NCBI RefSeq assembly: GCF_900111375.1
Contig: NZ_FOHB01000008.1
Span: 124,001 to 188,000 of the forward strand
DNA: 64,000 nt
Direction of reading: 5' to 3'
Origin: Pedococcus cremeus
GTDB taxonomy: Bacteria > Actinomycetota > Actinomycetes > Actinomycetales > Dermatophilaceae
Shown: piece by piece, positions 1 to 8,364 of the stretch
Layout: every line of letters begins with the position of its first letter
Numbering within the stretch: position 1 is the stretch's first letter
Notes under the pieces: generated by a model
What the model saw: only the letters and a program-made list of their open reading frames with translations
Databases searched by the model: none
What the model was told of the DNA's origin: nothing
Translations under genes and position numbers: made by a program

Positions 1-333
1 GCTGAGGTCGCGCTCACGACGGATACGGATGTGCGCGATCAGGACGGCGAGGGCGCTCAACAGCAGGGCCAGCCAGAGACGCACCGACCACTCGACGCTG
101 CCCAGGTTGTTGTTCCACCACCCGGAAGCCGCTGCGCAGAGCACGGCAGCGGCGCCCACTCCCGCAGTGACGCGCACACTGGCGTAGACGCTCGCCACGA
201 CCGCGGCCATGGCGAACGACCCGGTGATGACGACGCCCGGCCCGAGGAAGAAGTCGAGGAGCACGACGAGCAGCAGGACCGTAGTCGGCAGCAGGAGCTG
301 CCTCAGCCAGGCGGGGGTGAGCCTCGCCACCAT
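1..333 (-). CDS. Membrane protein, N-terminal part (cut by window edge)
   Basis: The reverse strand is open from an ATG at 333 to the window edge, giving the first 111 residues only. A strong ribosome site, GAGGAGG at 337-343, sits three bases before the ATG. The translation starts MVARLTPAWLRQLLLPTT and holds three hydrophobic segments near residues 10-30, 33-60 and 80-98, then a charged RIRRERDLS stretch. That layout (short membrane domain, then a cytoplasmic linker) is common in actinobacterial PP2C/SpoIIE phosphatases and sensor kinases, but the catalytic part lies outside the window, so the function is not assigned. Confidence 0.6.
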   Translation of the reverse strand, partial: MVARLTPAWLRQLLLPTTVLLLVVLLDFFLGPGVVITGSFAMAAVVASVYASVRVTAGVGAAAVLCAAASGWWNNNLGSVEWSVRLWLALLLSALAVLIAHIRIRRERDLS

Positions 334-636
334 CGGCCTCCTCGCCGAGGTGGTCACGGCCACCTCCACGGCCGAACCTAGGCATCAGACCGGGGGCGCA
401 GCAGGCGATCAGCCGGAAACCGTCCCCGCCTCATCCCGATGGACTACCAGTGCGGCCGAGCCCCTCGAGCGGTCGGCGGGTGAGGCCCCCACGTCCACCA
501 AAGGGATGGCGACGTCCCCATGCCGATGCGGTATGTGGTGGGCCCTCCTGACGGCCTACGGTCGGTGAGTCACCGGTGCAGGCACGCGACCCCGACAGCT
601 CCCGCCGCGTGACCGCTCCAGTAGAGGGGGTGCGTC
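334..636. other. Intergenic region between divergent genes
   Basis: About 300 bases between the divergent membrane gene and the large secreted protein. The open frames here have shadow-type composition and I see no convincing gene. The GAGGGGG at 624-630 is the ribosome site of the next gene. No clear hairpin or operator was found. Confidence 0.5.
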
Positions 637-3600
637 GTGGCTTCTGCGACCCGTCTGGTCACCATCCGGTCACGCTCCGCGGGGTGGGACCGCCCAGCCC
701 CGTCAGCCGGGCGCGGCAGAGCCTGGGCCGCCATGGTCGCGGTGCTCGCCGTGGTGCTCGCGATGCTCGGGCTGTTGCCGGCCAGCAGGGCCGCAGCGGC
801 GGACCCGTGCACGACCCCGGTCAGCGTCATCGCGTGCGAGAACAGCAAGCCGGGCACCCCGTCGAGTGACTGGAGCATCTCGGGCGCGGGGTCGTCCACC
901 ATCCAGGGTTTCGCGACGTCGATCAGCGTGAACCCCGGTGACACGGTCCGGTTCAAGATCAACACCCCGTCCAAGGCGTACCACTTCGACATCCTCCGGT
1001 TGGGCTACTACCAGGGCAACGGAGCCCGGAAGCTTGCCGCGAACCTCAAGCCGTCGGCGACCCTGCCGCAGACCCAGCCGTCGTGCCTGACCCTGCAGGA
1101 CTCGACCGGCCTGATCGACTGCGGCAACTGGGCGGTCTCGGCGTCCTGGACCGTGCCGACCGACGCAGTGTCGGGCGTCTACATCGCCCACCTGGTCCGG
1201 GACGACACCACCGGTGCCAGCAGCCACATCGTCTTCATCGTGAAGAACGACACCGGCCACTCCGACCTGCTCTTCCAGACCTCCGACGAGACCTGGCAGG
1301 CCTACAACACCTACGGCGGGAACAGTCTCTACACCTGCTCCATCAACTGCCCGCCGGGCAGCCCCGCGGCATACAAGGGTGCCTCCAAGGTCTCCTACAA
1401 CCGGCCCTTCCACTCGGCCGAGGACGACTCCGGTGGCCGCAGCTGGCTGATGTACGCCGAGTACCCCATGATCCGGTTCCTGGAGGCGAACGGCTTCGAC
1501 GTCTCGTACACGACGGGACTCGATGTCGGTACCTCCACGGGTGGGTCGCTGCTGAACAACCACAAGACGTTCCTGTCGGTGGGGCACGACGAGTACTGGA
1601 CCGGCACGCAGCGGGCCAACGTCGAGGCGGCTCGCGACAAGGGCCTCAACCTGGCGTTCTTCAGCGGCAACGAGGTCTTCTGGAAGACGCGCACCGAGGC
1701 CAGTTACGACGGCACGAGCACCCCGAACCGAACGCTGGTGTGCTACAAGGAGACCCACTATGACGGTGTGGTCGACCCGCAGGACCCGCCGACGTGGACC
1801 GGCACCTGGGAGGACCCGCGGTTCAGCCCGCCGGCGGACGGCGGCAGGCCGCAGAACGCCCTGACCGGACAGCTCTTCGTCGTGAACTCGGGCACTACGG
1901 ACATCCGGGTGCCGGCGCAGTACTCCAAGCTGCGGTTGTGGCGCAACACCGCCGTGGCGAACCTGTCGTCCGGGCAGACGGCCACCCTGGGAGCCGGTCT
2001 GGGCACGCTCGGCTACGAGTGGGACAGCGACCCCGACAACGGTTTCCGCCCGGCGGGGGCGTTCCGGCTCTCGTCCACGACGTCGACCAGCGCCGAGGTG
2101 TTCACCGACTACGGCAGCACGGTGCAGAGCGGCAGCACCGCCACGCACAACCTGACCCTCTACCGGGCACCGAGCGGTGCGTTGGTGTTCGGTGCCGGCA
2201 CGGTGCAGTGGTCGTGGGGTCTCGACCCCGGCAACGGCGCCGACCCGAACATGCAGCAGGCGACCGTCAACCTCTTCGCCGACATGGGTGCCCAGCCGTA
2301 TGCCGTGCTGTCAGGTCTCGTGGTCGCCTCAGCCTCGACCGACACGACGCCGCCCACGTCGACGATCACGTCGCCGGCCAACGGTGCCGGCGTCGGTGAC
2401 GGCGCGAAGCTGACCATCAGCGGCACGGCGGCCGACACCGGCGGTGGCGTCGTCGCCGGGGTGGAGGTCTCCACCGACGGGGGCACCACCTGGCACCCGG
2501 CGACGGGCACGACGAGCTGGAGCTACAGCTGGGTGGCTCACGGCAACCCCAGCACGACCATCAGGTCGCGGGCCGTCGACGACAGCGGCAACCTCGAGAG
2601 CCCCTCGGCAGGGGCGACCGTCAACGTGGGCTGCACCTGCTCCATCTGGGGCGTGGGCTCGACCCCCGGCAAGAGCGACTCCGGCAGCGGCAGCGCGGTC
2701 GAGGTCGGCGTGAAGTTCAAGTCCGACGTCTCCGGCCAGGTGACCGGCGTGCGGTTCTACAAGGCGAGCACCAACACCGGCACCCACATCGGCAACCTGT
2801 GGACCGCCTCGGGCACGAAGCTCGCCTCGGTGACCTTCCAGAACGAGTCAGGATCCGGTTGGCAGCAGGCGACCTTCGGCAGCCCCGTCTCGATCAACGC
2901 GAACTCGACGTACGTCGTGTCGTACTTCGCCCCGTCCGGGCACACGGCCCAGGACGAGATGTACCTGTACCCGCCGCCGTCGCCCGGCCCGACCGGCACG
3001 AGCAGCGTCGACAGCCCGCCGCTGCACGCCCTGCGGAACACCAACGGTGTCGTGAACGGGCTCTACCAGAACGGCAGCACCAGCACGTTCCCGACGGCGA
3101 GCACCAACGCCCGCAACTACTGGGTCGACGTGATGTTCAACCCCAGCACCGGACCGGCGAGTGCCCCCGGTGCCCCGACCTCCGTCACCGCGACCCCGGG
3201 CAACGCCTCCGCACTGGTGTCCTGGACGGCGCCCTCGGACGGCGGCAGCCCCATCACCAGGTACACCGTGACTCCCTACATCGGCTCGACCGCGCAGTCG
3301 CCGACGACCGTGACCGGAACCCCGCCCGACACGTCGGTGACGGTGCCCGGGCTGACGAACGGCACGGCGTACACGTTCACCGTCACGGCGACGAACTCCG
3401 TGGGCACGGGCCCGGCGTCGACCCCGTCGAACTCGGTGACGCCGGCGGCGACGAGCTGCACGGCCTGCACCATCTGGTCGGCCTCCGCGGCGCCGAGCAC
3501 GCCCGACGAGAACGACGCGCAGTCGGTGGAGATCGGCGTGAAGTTCAAGGCGGACGTCAACGGCCAGATCAGGGGTATCCGCTTCTACAAGTCCAGCCTC

Positions 3601-5055
3601 AACACCGGCACCCACGTCGGCAGCCTGTGGACCCTGTCCGGGACCAAGCTGGCGTCGGCGACCTTCAACAGCGAGACCTCCTCGGGCTGGCAGCAGGTGC
3701 TGTTCGCGACCCCGGTCACCATCACGGCGGGGACGGTCTACGTGGCGTCCTACTTCGCGCCGGCCGGGCACTACGCCGGTGACGGTGGCTACTTCGCGGC
3801 CTCGGGCGTCGACAACGCCCCGCTGCACGCCCTGCAGGACGGCGTCAGCGGCGGCAACGGGGTGTACCGGTACACGTCGAGCAGCGCCTTCCCCAACAGC
3901 ACCTACAACTCCGAGAACTACTGGGTCGACGTGGTGTTCAGCACGGGGACGTCGTCGGCGACCGCGCCGGGGGCGCCCACGAACGTGACGGCCTTCGCGG
4001 GCGACAAGGCCGCCAACGTGTCGTGGACCGCGCCCTCGGACGGCGGCAGCGCCATCACGAGCTACACGGTCACGCCGTTCGTCGGCACGACGGCTCAGAC
4101 GCCGACGACGGTGACCGGCAGCCCGCCGGCCACGACCACGACGGTGAGCGGGCTGACCAACGGCACGGCCTACACGTTCACGGTCTCGGCGACCAACGCG
4201 GTCGGCACGGGCCCGGCGTCCACACCGTCGAACTCGGTGACGCCAACCGCCTCCACCTCCCCGACAGCCCCGGCTGCCCCGACGAACGTGACCGCGACGG
4301 CGGGAGACAAGGCAGCCGGCGTGTCCTGGACCGCGCCCTCCGACGGCGGCAGCGCCATCACGAGCTACACGGTCACGCCGTACGTCGGGACGACGGCGCA
4401 GACGCCGACGACGGTGACCGGCAGCCCGCCGGCCACGACGACGACGGTGAGCGGGCTGACGAACGGCACGGCCTACACGTTCACGGTCTCGGCGACCAAC
4501 GCGGTCGGCACGGGCCCGGCGTCCACACCGTCGAACTCGGTGACGCCAACCGCCTCGGGCTGCGCCGCGTGCACCATCTGGTCGTCGATCGCGACCCCGG
4601 CGACGGTGAGCGTGACGGACACCAGGGCGACCGAGGTGGGTGTGAAGTTCAAGGCCGACGTGAACGGCTACATCACCGGCATCCGGTTCTACAAGGGCAG
4701 CGCCAACACCGGCACCCACATCGGCAACCTGTGGACGCTGTCCGGCACCAGGCTGGCGTCGGCGACGTTCGGCTCCGAGACGGCGTCGGGGTGGCAGCAG
4801 GTCAACTTCGCCACGCCCGTGGCGATCACGGCGGGCACGGTCTACGTCGCGTCGTACTTCGCGCCGGTGGGTCGGTACGCCCGGGACAACAACTACTTCA
4901 AGACCGCCGGAGTCGACTCGCCTCCGCTGCACGCGCTCAAGGACGGGGTGAGTGGTGGCAACGGCGTCTACCGCTACAGCAGCACCAGCGCCTTCCCGAA
5001 CACCTCGTCCAAGGCGCCGAACTACTGGGTGGACGTCGTCTTCTCCACCGGGTGA
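637..5055 (+). CDS. Secreted multidomain protein: DMFase-like region, Ig-like, 3 DUF4082 and 3 FN3 domains
   Basis: A 1472-residue exported protein starting at GTG 637 with GAGGGGG before it. A hydrophobic signal segment (about residues 30-50) ends in ASRAAAA. Residues ~55-560 resemble the N,N-dimethylformamidase beta-subunit-like family, with typical blocks LRLGYYQGNGARK, SVGHDEYWT and FFSGNEVFWKTR. An Ig-like domain follows (~575-660), then DUF4082 (~667-837), FN3 (~842-939), DUF4082 (~940-1103), two nearly identical FN3 domains (~1107-1204 and ~1212-1306) and a final DUF4082 (~1308-1472). FN3 and DUF4082 modules usually act as spacers or carbohydrate-binding units, so an extracellular enzyme acting on a surface or polymer is my inference. 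The true substrate is unknown; amidase activity on formamides is not implied. Confidence 0.8.
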   Translation: MASATRLVTIRSRSAGWDRPAPSAGRGRAWAAMVAVLAVVLAMLGLLPASRAAAADPCTTPVSVIACENSKPGTPSSDWSISGAGSSTIQGFATSISVNPGDTVRFKINTPSKAYHFDILRLGYYQGNGARKLAANLKPSATLPQTQPSCLTLQDSTGLIDCGNWAVSASWTVPTDAVSGVYIAHLVRDDTTGASSHIVFIVKNDTGHSDLLFQTSDETWQAYNTYGGNSLYTCSINCPPGSPAAYKGASKVSYNRPFHSAEDDSGGRSWLMYAEYPMIRFLEANGFDVSYTTGLDVGTSTGGSLLNNHKTFLSVGHDEYWTGTQRANVEAARDKGLNLAFFSGNEVFWKTRTEASYDGTSTPNRTLVCYKETHYDGVVDPQDPPTWTGTWEDPRFSPPADGGRPQNALTGQLFVVNSGTTDIRVPAQYSKLRLWRNTAVANLSSGQTATLGAGLGTLGYEWDSDPDNGFRPAGAFRLSSTTSTSAEVFTDYGSTVQSGSTATHNLTLYRAPSGALVFGAGTVQWSWGLDPGNGADPNMQQATVNLFADMGAQPYAVLSGLVVASASTDTTPPTSTITSPANGAGVGDGAKLTISGTAADTGGGVVAGVEVSTDGGTTWHPATGTTSWSYSWVAHGNPSTTIRSRAVDDSGNLESPSAGATVNVGCTCSIWGVGSTPGKSDSGSGSAVEVGVKFKSDVSGQVTGVRFYKASTNTGTHIGNLWTASGTKLASVTFQNESGSGWQQATFGSPVSINANSTYVVSYFAPSGHTAQDEMYLYPPPSPGPTGTSSVDSPPLHALRNTNGVVNGLYQNGSTSTFPTASTNARNYWVDVMFNPSTGPASAPGAPTSVTATPGNASALVSWTAPSDGGSPITRYTVTPYIGSTAQSPTTVTGTPPDTSVTVPGLTNGTAYTFTVTATNSVGTGPASTPSNSVTPAATSCTACTIWSASAAPSTPDENDAQSVEIGVKFKADVNGQIRGIRFYKSSLNTGTHVGSLWTLSGTKLASATFNSETSSGWQQVLFATPVTITAGTVYVASYFAPAGHYAGDGGYFAASGVDNAPLHALQDGVSGGNGVYRYTSSSAFPNSTYNSENYWVDVVFSTGTSSATAPGAPTNVTAFAGDKAANVSWTAPSDGGSAITSYTVTPFVGTTAQTPTTVTGSPPATTTTVSGLTNGTAYTFTVSATNAVGTGPASTPSNSVTPTASTSPTAPAAPTNVTATAGDKAAGVSWTAPSDGGSAITSYTVTPYVGTTAQTPTTVTGSPPATTTTVSGLTNGTAYTFTVSATNAVGTGPASTPSNSVTPTASGCAACTIWSSIATPATVSVTDTRATEVGVKFKADVNGYITGIRFYKGSANTGTHIGNLWTLSGTRLASATFGSETASGWQQVNFATPVAITAGTVYVASYFAPVGRYARDNNYFKTAGVDSPPLHALKDGVSGGNGVYRYSSTSAFPNTSSKAPNYWVDVVFSTG
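3955..4553 (+). repeat. Tandem near-identical FN3-encoding repeats
   Basis: Two adjacent ~290-bp units encode FN3 domains that match over long stretches at base level, including the whole segment coding SDGGSAITSYTVTP and the end coding TGPASTPSNSVTP. The first FN3 unit (about 3160-3450) is more diverged. This indicates a recent internal duplication and a possible site of length variation. Confidence 0.75.
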
Positions 5056-5109
5056 ACGACGTTCGGCTCCAACGGCTCAGGGTGGCCCGCCCAGGTGAGT
5101 CGCGGCTGC

Positions 5110-5877
5110 TCAGGGTGAGCACGCCGGCGCGCGCTCCAGCGCGGCCGCCGCCGCGGCATACCGCTTGAGCGGTGCCGGTGCCTCGGCCACCATCGTGACC
5201 CAGCGGTCGTGGTAGGCGCCCTGGTCGGTGTGGGCCTTGTCGGCCATCATCGCGATGTGGGCCGCCCACTGGGCGTTGACGACCGAGCCGGCCGAGGCGA
5301 CCGAGACCAGCGCCTTCTCCCTTGCCGTGCAGGCCGTCCCCTTGCCGGCGAGGGACGTGGACGCCGTGTCGGTGACCACCGCGCCGCAGGCCGTGCTGTC
5401 GGCCGCTTCGACGGCGGCCGCCGCCGCCGCGAACTGCTTGACGTCGGCGGACCCGTGCGCCTTGGAGGACGCCCACGCCGCCTTCGCCTGGGCCACCGTC
5501 CACTCGCCGCTGTCGAGCCTGCGCTGGGCGCCGGTGTGGGTGCTCCAGTCGCGGGCCGAGGCCGCCGCAGCGCGGGCCAGCTGCTCCCGGGCGGTGATGG
5601 TGGCGGCGCAGGCGGCGAGGGCACGCTGAGCGGTGGCGAGTGCGGCGTCACCGGTGGTCGGTGACGAGGAGGCGGTGCTGGCGGAGCCACTGTTGGTGGC
5701 TGCTGTCTCGGGGGTGAGGGGCGCGGTGGAGGAGGTCCTCGGCGCTGCTGTGCCCGAGTCGGACGGCCCCCTCATCACGGCCCAGGTGGCCCCCGCCGCG
5801 AGCAGCACGACCACGACGGCCCCCACCGCGGCTGGCCCCCAACGATGCGCCCGAGGGCGCTCGTGCCTCCCCGTCAC
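5110..5877 (-). CDS. Membrane-anchored or secreted hypothetical protein
   Basis: A 255-residue protein with a basic N-terminus, one hydrophobic segment (about residues 14-35), a Ser/Thr/Ala-rich linker (~36-75) and an Ala-rich extracellular domain with four cysteines, two of them mid-domain (TACGA, TACTA) and one near the end (APACS). I recognise no catalytic motif. The start is GTG at 5877, placed six bases after CAGACT, so the transcript is probably leaderless. It is convergent with the large secreted gene before it. The function is unknown; a helical surface-exposed domain is likely from composition. Confidence 0.65.
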   Translation of the reverse strand: MTGRHERPRAHRWGPAAVGAVVVVLLAAGATWAVMRGPSDSGTAAPRTSSTAPLTPETAATNSGSASTASSSPTTGDAALATAQRALAACAATITAREQLARAAAASARDWSTHTGAQRRLDSGEWTVAQAKAAWASSKAHGSADVKQFAAAAAAVEAADSTACGAVVTDTASTSLAGKGTACTAREKALVSVASAGSVVNAQWAAHIAMMADKAHTDQGAYHDRWVTMVAEAPAPLKRYAAAAAALERAPACSP

Positions 5878-6085
5878 CCGGTCAGTCTGGTCCGCACCCG
5901 GTCGTCGCGGTTCATGCGAATGTCCGATCTGTGCGGCCTGAGCCCATGTCCGATGGAGGAGGGTTACGCCATTTCACCGGTACCACTATTCGGTCATCGG
6001 CAGTACGGTGGTGGGCGGTTCACAAGCGCAGCCACGGTTTGATCAAGCCTGGCTGAGCCTCCAGGCCGTCAAAGGGGACGACACG

Positions 6086-6850
6086 ATGCCTGGTACATCA
6101 GCCGACGCCGTCGGCACTTTCGACCTTGACCTCGCCACCGGTCAGATGACCTGGTCGCAGTTGCTCTACGACCTGCATGGGCTGGTTCCCGAGGTCGACG
6201 AGCCCACTCCCACAGTGCTGTTCGACTCGGTGGTCGGTGAGGACCGCGAGCGGGCCCGCGCCCAGTTCCACCGGGGAGCACAGGCCGGTGGGCTGTTCAG
6301 CGTGCGCTACCAGATGGTCGACCGACAGGGGCACACCCACGAGCTGGTCATCGCGGCCGAGGCGTGGGGCATGGAGGGCGACGCGTCGTACGTCAGCGGG
6401 TTCGTCCTCGACGTCACCCGCCCGCTCGAGGACCACATGAACCAGGCGGTGGCCGCGTCGGCGCAGCACCGGGCGGTGATCGAGCAGGCCAAGGGGGTCG
6501 TCATGCTGGCGCTGCGGGTGCCCGAGGACGCCGCCTTCCGAGCGCTGCGGGGGCTCTCCAACACCCACAACGTCCGGCTTGCCTCCCTCGCGGAGCAGCT
6601 CATCGAGCACGTCAGCACCGGCAGCCCGACCGACAGCACTCCGGCGGAGGTCTTCCTGCGCTTCATGGACTCGTTGGAGTACACCGAGCCGGACTGCACC
6701 GAGCCGAAGTACACCGAGCCCAAGTACACCGAGCCGGAGTACACCGAGCCGCGGCGCCCGGCCGGCTCCCCGCCCACCCAGCGTTCCGTGGCGGAGGCCG
6801 AGGACAAGCGGTCGGTAGGCCAGGGAGGGGCAGCCACCACGCTCCGCTGA
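6086..6850 (+). CDS. PAS-like and ANTAR domain transcription antiterminator
   Basis: A 254-residue protein: a PAS-like sensory domain (~5-115, containing DLATGQMTWSQLLYDLHGL), then an ANTAR RNA-binding domain (~135-190, AVIEQAKGVVMLALRVPEDAAFRALR), then a linker of YTEP repeats and a basic, disordered tail. ANTAR proteins bind paired hairpins in nascent RNA and prevent termination; the PAS part suggests an intracellular signal input. I chose ATG 6086 because AAAGGGG at 6071-6077 precedes it; the frame is open upstream to 6008 without a better site. The GH1 gene follows within 35 bases in the same direction, so the two may be co-transcribed. Confidence 0.8.
   Translation: MPGTSADAVGTFDLDLATGQMTWSQLLYDLHGLVPEVDEPTPTVLFDSVVGEDRERARAQFHRGAQAGGLFSVRYQMVDRQGHTHELVIAAEAWGMEGDASYVSGFVLDVTRPLEDHMNQAVAASAQHRAVIEQAKGVVMLALRVPEDAAFRALRGLSNTHNVRLASLAEQLIEHVSTGSPTDSTPAEVFLRFMDSLEYTEPDCTEPKYTEPKYTEPEYTEPRRPAGSPPTQRSVAEAEDKRSVGQGGAATTLR
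6680..6754 (+). repeat. 15-bp tandem repeat coding five YTEP-type units
   Basis: Five consecutive 15-bp units encode YTEPD, CTEPK, YTEPK, YTEPE and YTEPR (residues 199-223 of the ANTAR protein). The bases are nearly identical between units, as expected for slippage-driven expansion. Confidence 0.85.
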
Positions 6851-6882
6851 CGTCCGGTATGCCGCGGCGGTGGGAGGTCGGA

Positions 6883-8364
6883 ATGCCAGGCACCCAGCCG
6901 GCTCGCCGTGACGTGCTGCGGGCTGCGGTCGCGGGAGCGACGCTCGGTTTGGCGGGCATCACGGTGAACGCCTGCACCGGCACCGAGCCGGCGGGCACGC
7001 GGCATACCCCTGCCAACCGTGGCCAAGGGGCGGTGGTCCGCTTTCCTGCCGGCTTCTCCTGGGGGGTGGCGACGTCGGCGTTCCAGGTCGAGGGCGCGAC
7101 GCGTGCCGACGGCAGGGGCCGCTCCATCTGGGACACGTTCGCGGCGCAGCCGGGCGCCATCGTCGACGGCAGCAGCGCCGACCGAGCCTGTGACCACTAC
7201 CGCCTCGTGGAGCGCGACCTCGACCTGATGCGGAGCCTGGGCGTGCGGTCCTACCGCTTCTCGGTGGCGTGGCCGCGGGTGCTTCCGGAGGGACGCGGAC
7301 CCGTCAACGCGAAAGGCCTGGGCTTCTACGACCGCCTGGTCGACGGCCTCGCGGCCCGGGGGATCCAGGCCGTCGCGACCCTCTACCACTGGGACCTGCC
7401 GCAGGCACTGGAGGACGCCGGCGGCTGGGAGAGGAGGGACTCGGCCGACTGGTTCGCCGACTACAGCGCGGTTGTGGTCAAGGCGCTCGGCGACCGGGTC
7501 GACCGGTGGGTCACCGTCAACGAGGCGAAGATCATCGCCCGGGAGGGCTACCAGACGGGGCGGTTCGCGCCGGGGAAGAGCGACCGGGTCGCCAGTGGAC
7601 GCGTCATCCACCACCTCGGGCTGGCGCACGGCCGCGCCGTGCAGGGCTTCCGGGCCTCGGGGGCGCGGGGGGCCATCGGCCCCTGCGTGCAGCTGGCGCC
7701 GTGCTACCCGGCCGACGACAGTGACGACGCGCGCCGGGCGACCGAGCGGGCCGACGTCACGGAGAACACGCTCTACCTCGACCCGGTGCTGCACGGCAGG
7801 TACCCCCGGGGCCTCGCCGACGCCGACCCCGAGGCCGCAGCGGGCATCCGGGCGGCCGCCCGCGACGGGGACCTGGACGTCATCTCCGCGCCGGTGGACT
7901 TCGTCGGCGTCAACTACTACGGCCCCCAGGTCATGGGCGGGAACGGCCCTGTCACCCGGTACCCGGTGTCGTCGGCGGGCTGGCAGCAGGTGCATCCGCG
8001 CGGCCTCACCGACGTGCTCCTGCGGCTGCACCACGACTACGGCTCACCCGAGATCGTGGTGACGGAGAACGGTGTGCCCGACGCACCGGGCGAGGACCTG
8101 CACGACGCGTCCCGCACGACGTTCCTCCACGACCACCTCCTGGCCGTCCACGAGGCCGTCGCCAAGGGCGCCAAGGTGAAGGGCTTCCACGCCTGGGCAC
8201 TGATGGACGACTTCGAGTGGGCCTTCGGCTACACCCAGCGGTGGGGCCTGGTCCACGTCGACTTCGACACCCTCCAGCGGACGCCCAAGGACTCGGCACG
8301 GTGGTACCAGCAGGTGGCCGCCGCCAACGCGGTCAGGCCAGCGACGCCTTCACCGCGTCGATGA
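6883..8364 (+). CDS. GH1 family beta-glucosidase, Tat-exported lipoprotein
   Basis: A 494-residue glycoside hydrolase family 1 enzyme, expected to cleave beta-glycosides with retention. ATG 6883 follows GGGAGG at 6872-6877. The N-terminus has a twin-arginine signal (ARRDVLRAAVAGATLGLAG) ending in a possible lipobox VNAC, suggesting Tat export and membrane anchoring; most bacterial GH1 enzymes are cytoplasmic, so this is unusual. GH1 blocks are clear: FSWGVATSAFQVEGA near the start, YRFSVAWPRVLPEG, the acid/base Glu214 in TVNEA (usually TLNEP) and the nucleophile Glu395 in VTENG. The C-terminus holds the family block WALMDDFEWAFGYTQRWGLVHVD. It overlaps the convergent hydrolase gene by 32 bases. 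Confidence 0.9.
   Translation: MPGTQPARRDVLRAAVAGATLGLAGITVNACTGTEPAGTRHTPANRGQGAVVRFPAGFSWGVATSAFQVEGATRADGRGRSIWDTFAAQPGAIVDGSSADRACDHYRLVERDLDLMRSLGVRSYRFSVAWPRVLPEGRGPVNAKGLGFYDRLVDGLAARGIQAVATLYHWDLPQALEDAGGWERRDSADWFADYSAVVVKALGDRVDRWVTVNEAKIIAREGYQTGRFAPGKSDRVASGRVIHHLGLAHGRAVQGFRASGARGAIGPCVQLAPCYPADDSDDARRATERADVTENTLYLDPVLHGRYPRGLADADPEAAAGIRAAARDGDLDVISAPVDFVGVNYYGPQVMGGNGPVTRYPVSSAGWQQVHPRGLTDVLLRLHHDYGSPEIVVTENGVPDAPGEDLHDASRTTFLHDHLLAVHEAVAKGAKVKGFHAWALMDDFEWAFGYTQRWGLVHVDFDTLQRTPKDSARWYQQVAAANAVRPATPSPRR

Noticed and set aside
703-2148. 481-residue reverse-strand frame inside the secreted FN3 protein gene
   Set aside because: Arg/Gly/Val-rich shadow composition with no family; the plus-strand frame has clear domains.
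3160-4560. Possible CRISPR-like array from repeats
   Set aside because: The repeats are ~290-bp coding FN3 domains in frame, with no short repeat/spacer structure.
2848-4932. 694-residue reverse-strand frame over the FN3/DUF4082 part
   Set aside because: Long only because of high GC; almost wholly Arg/Gly/Asp/Val with no recognisable fold.
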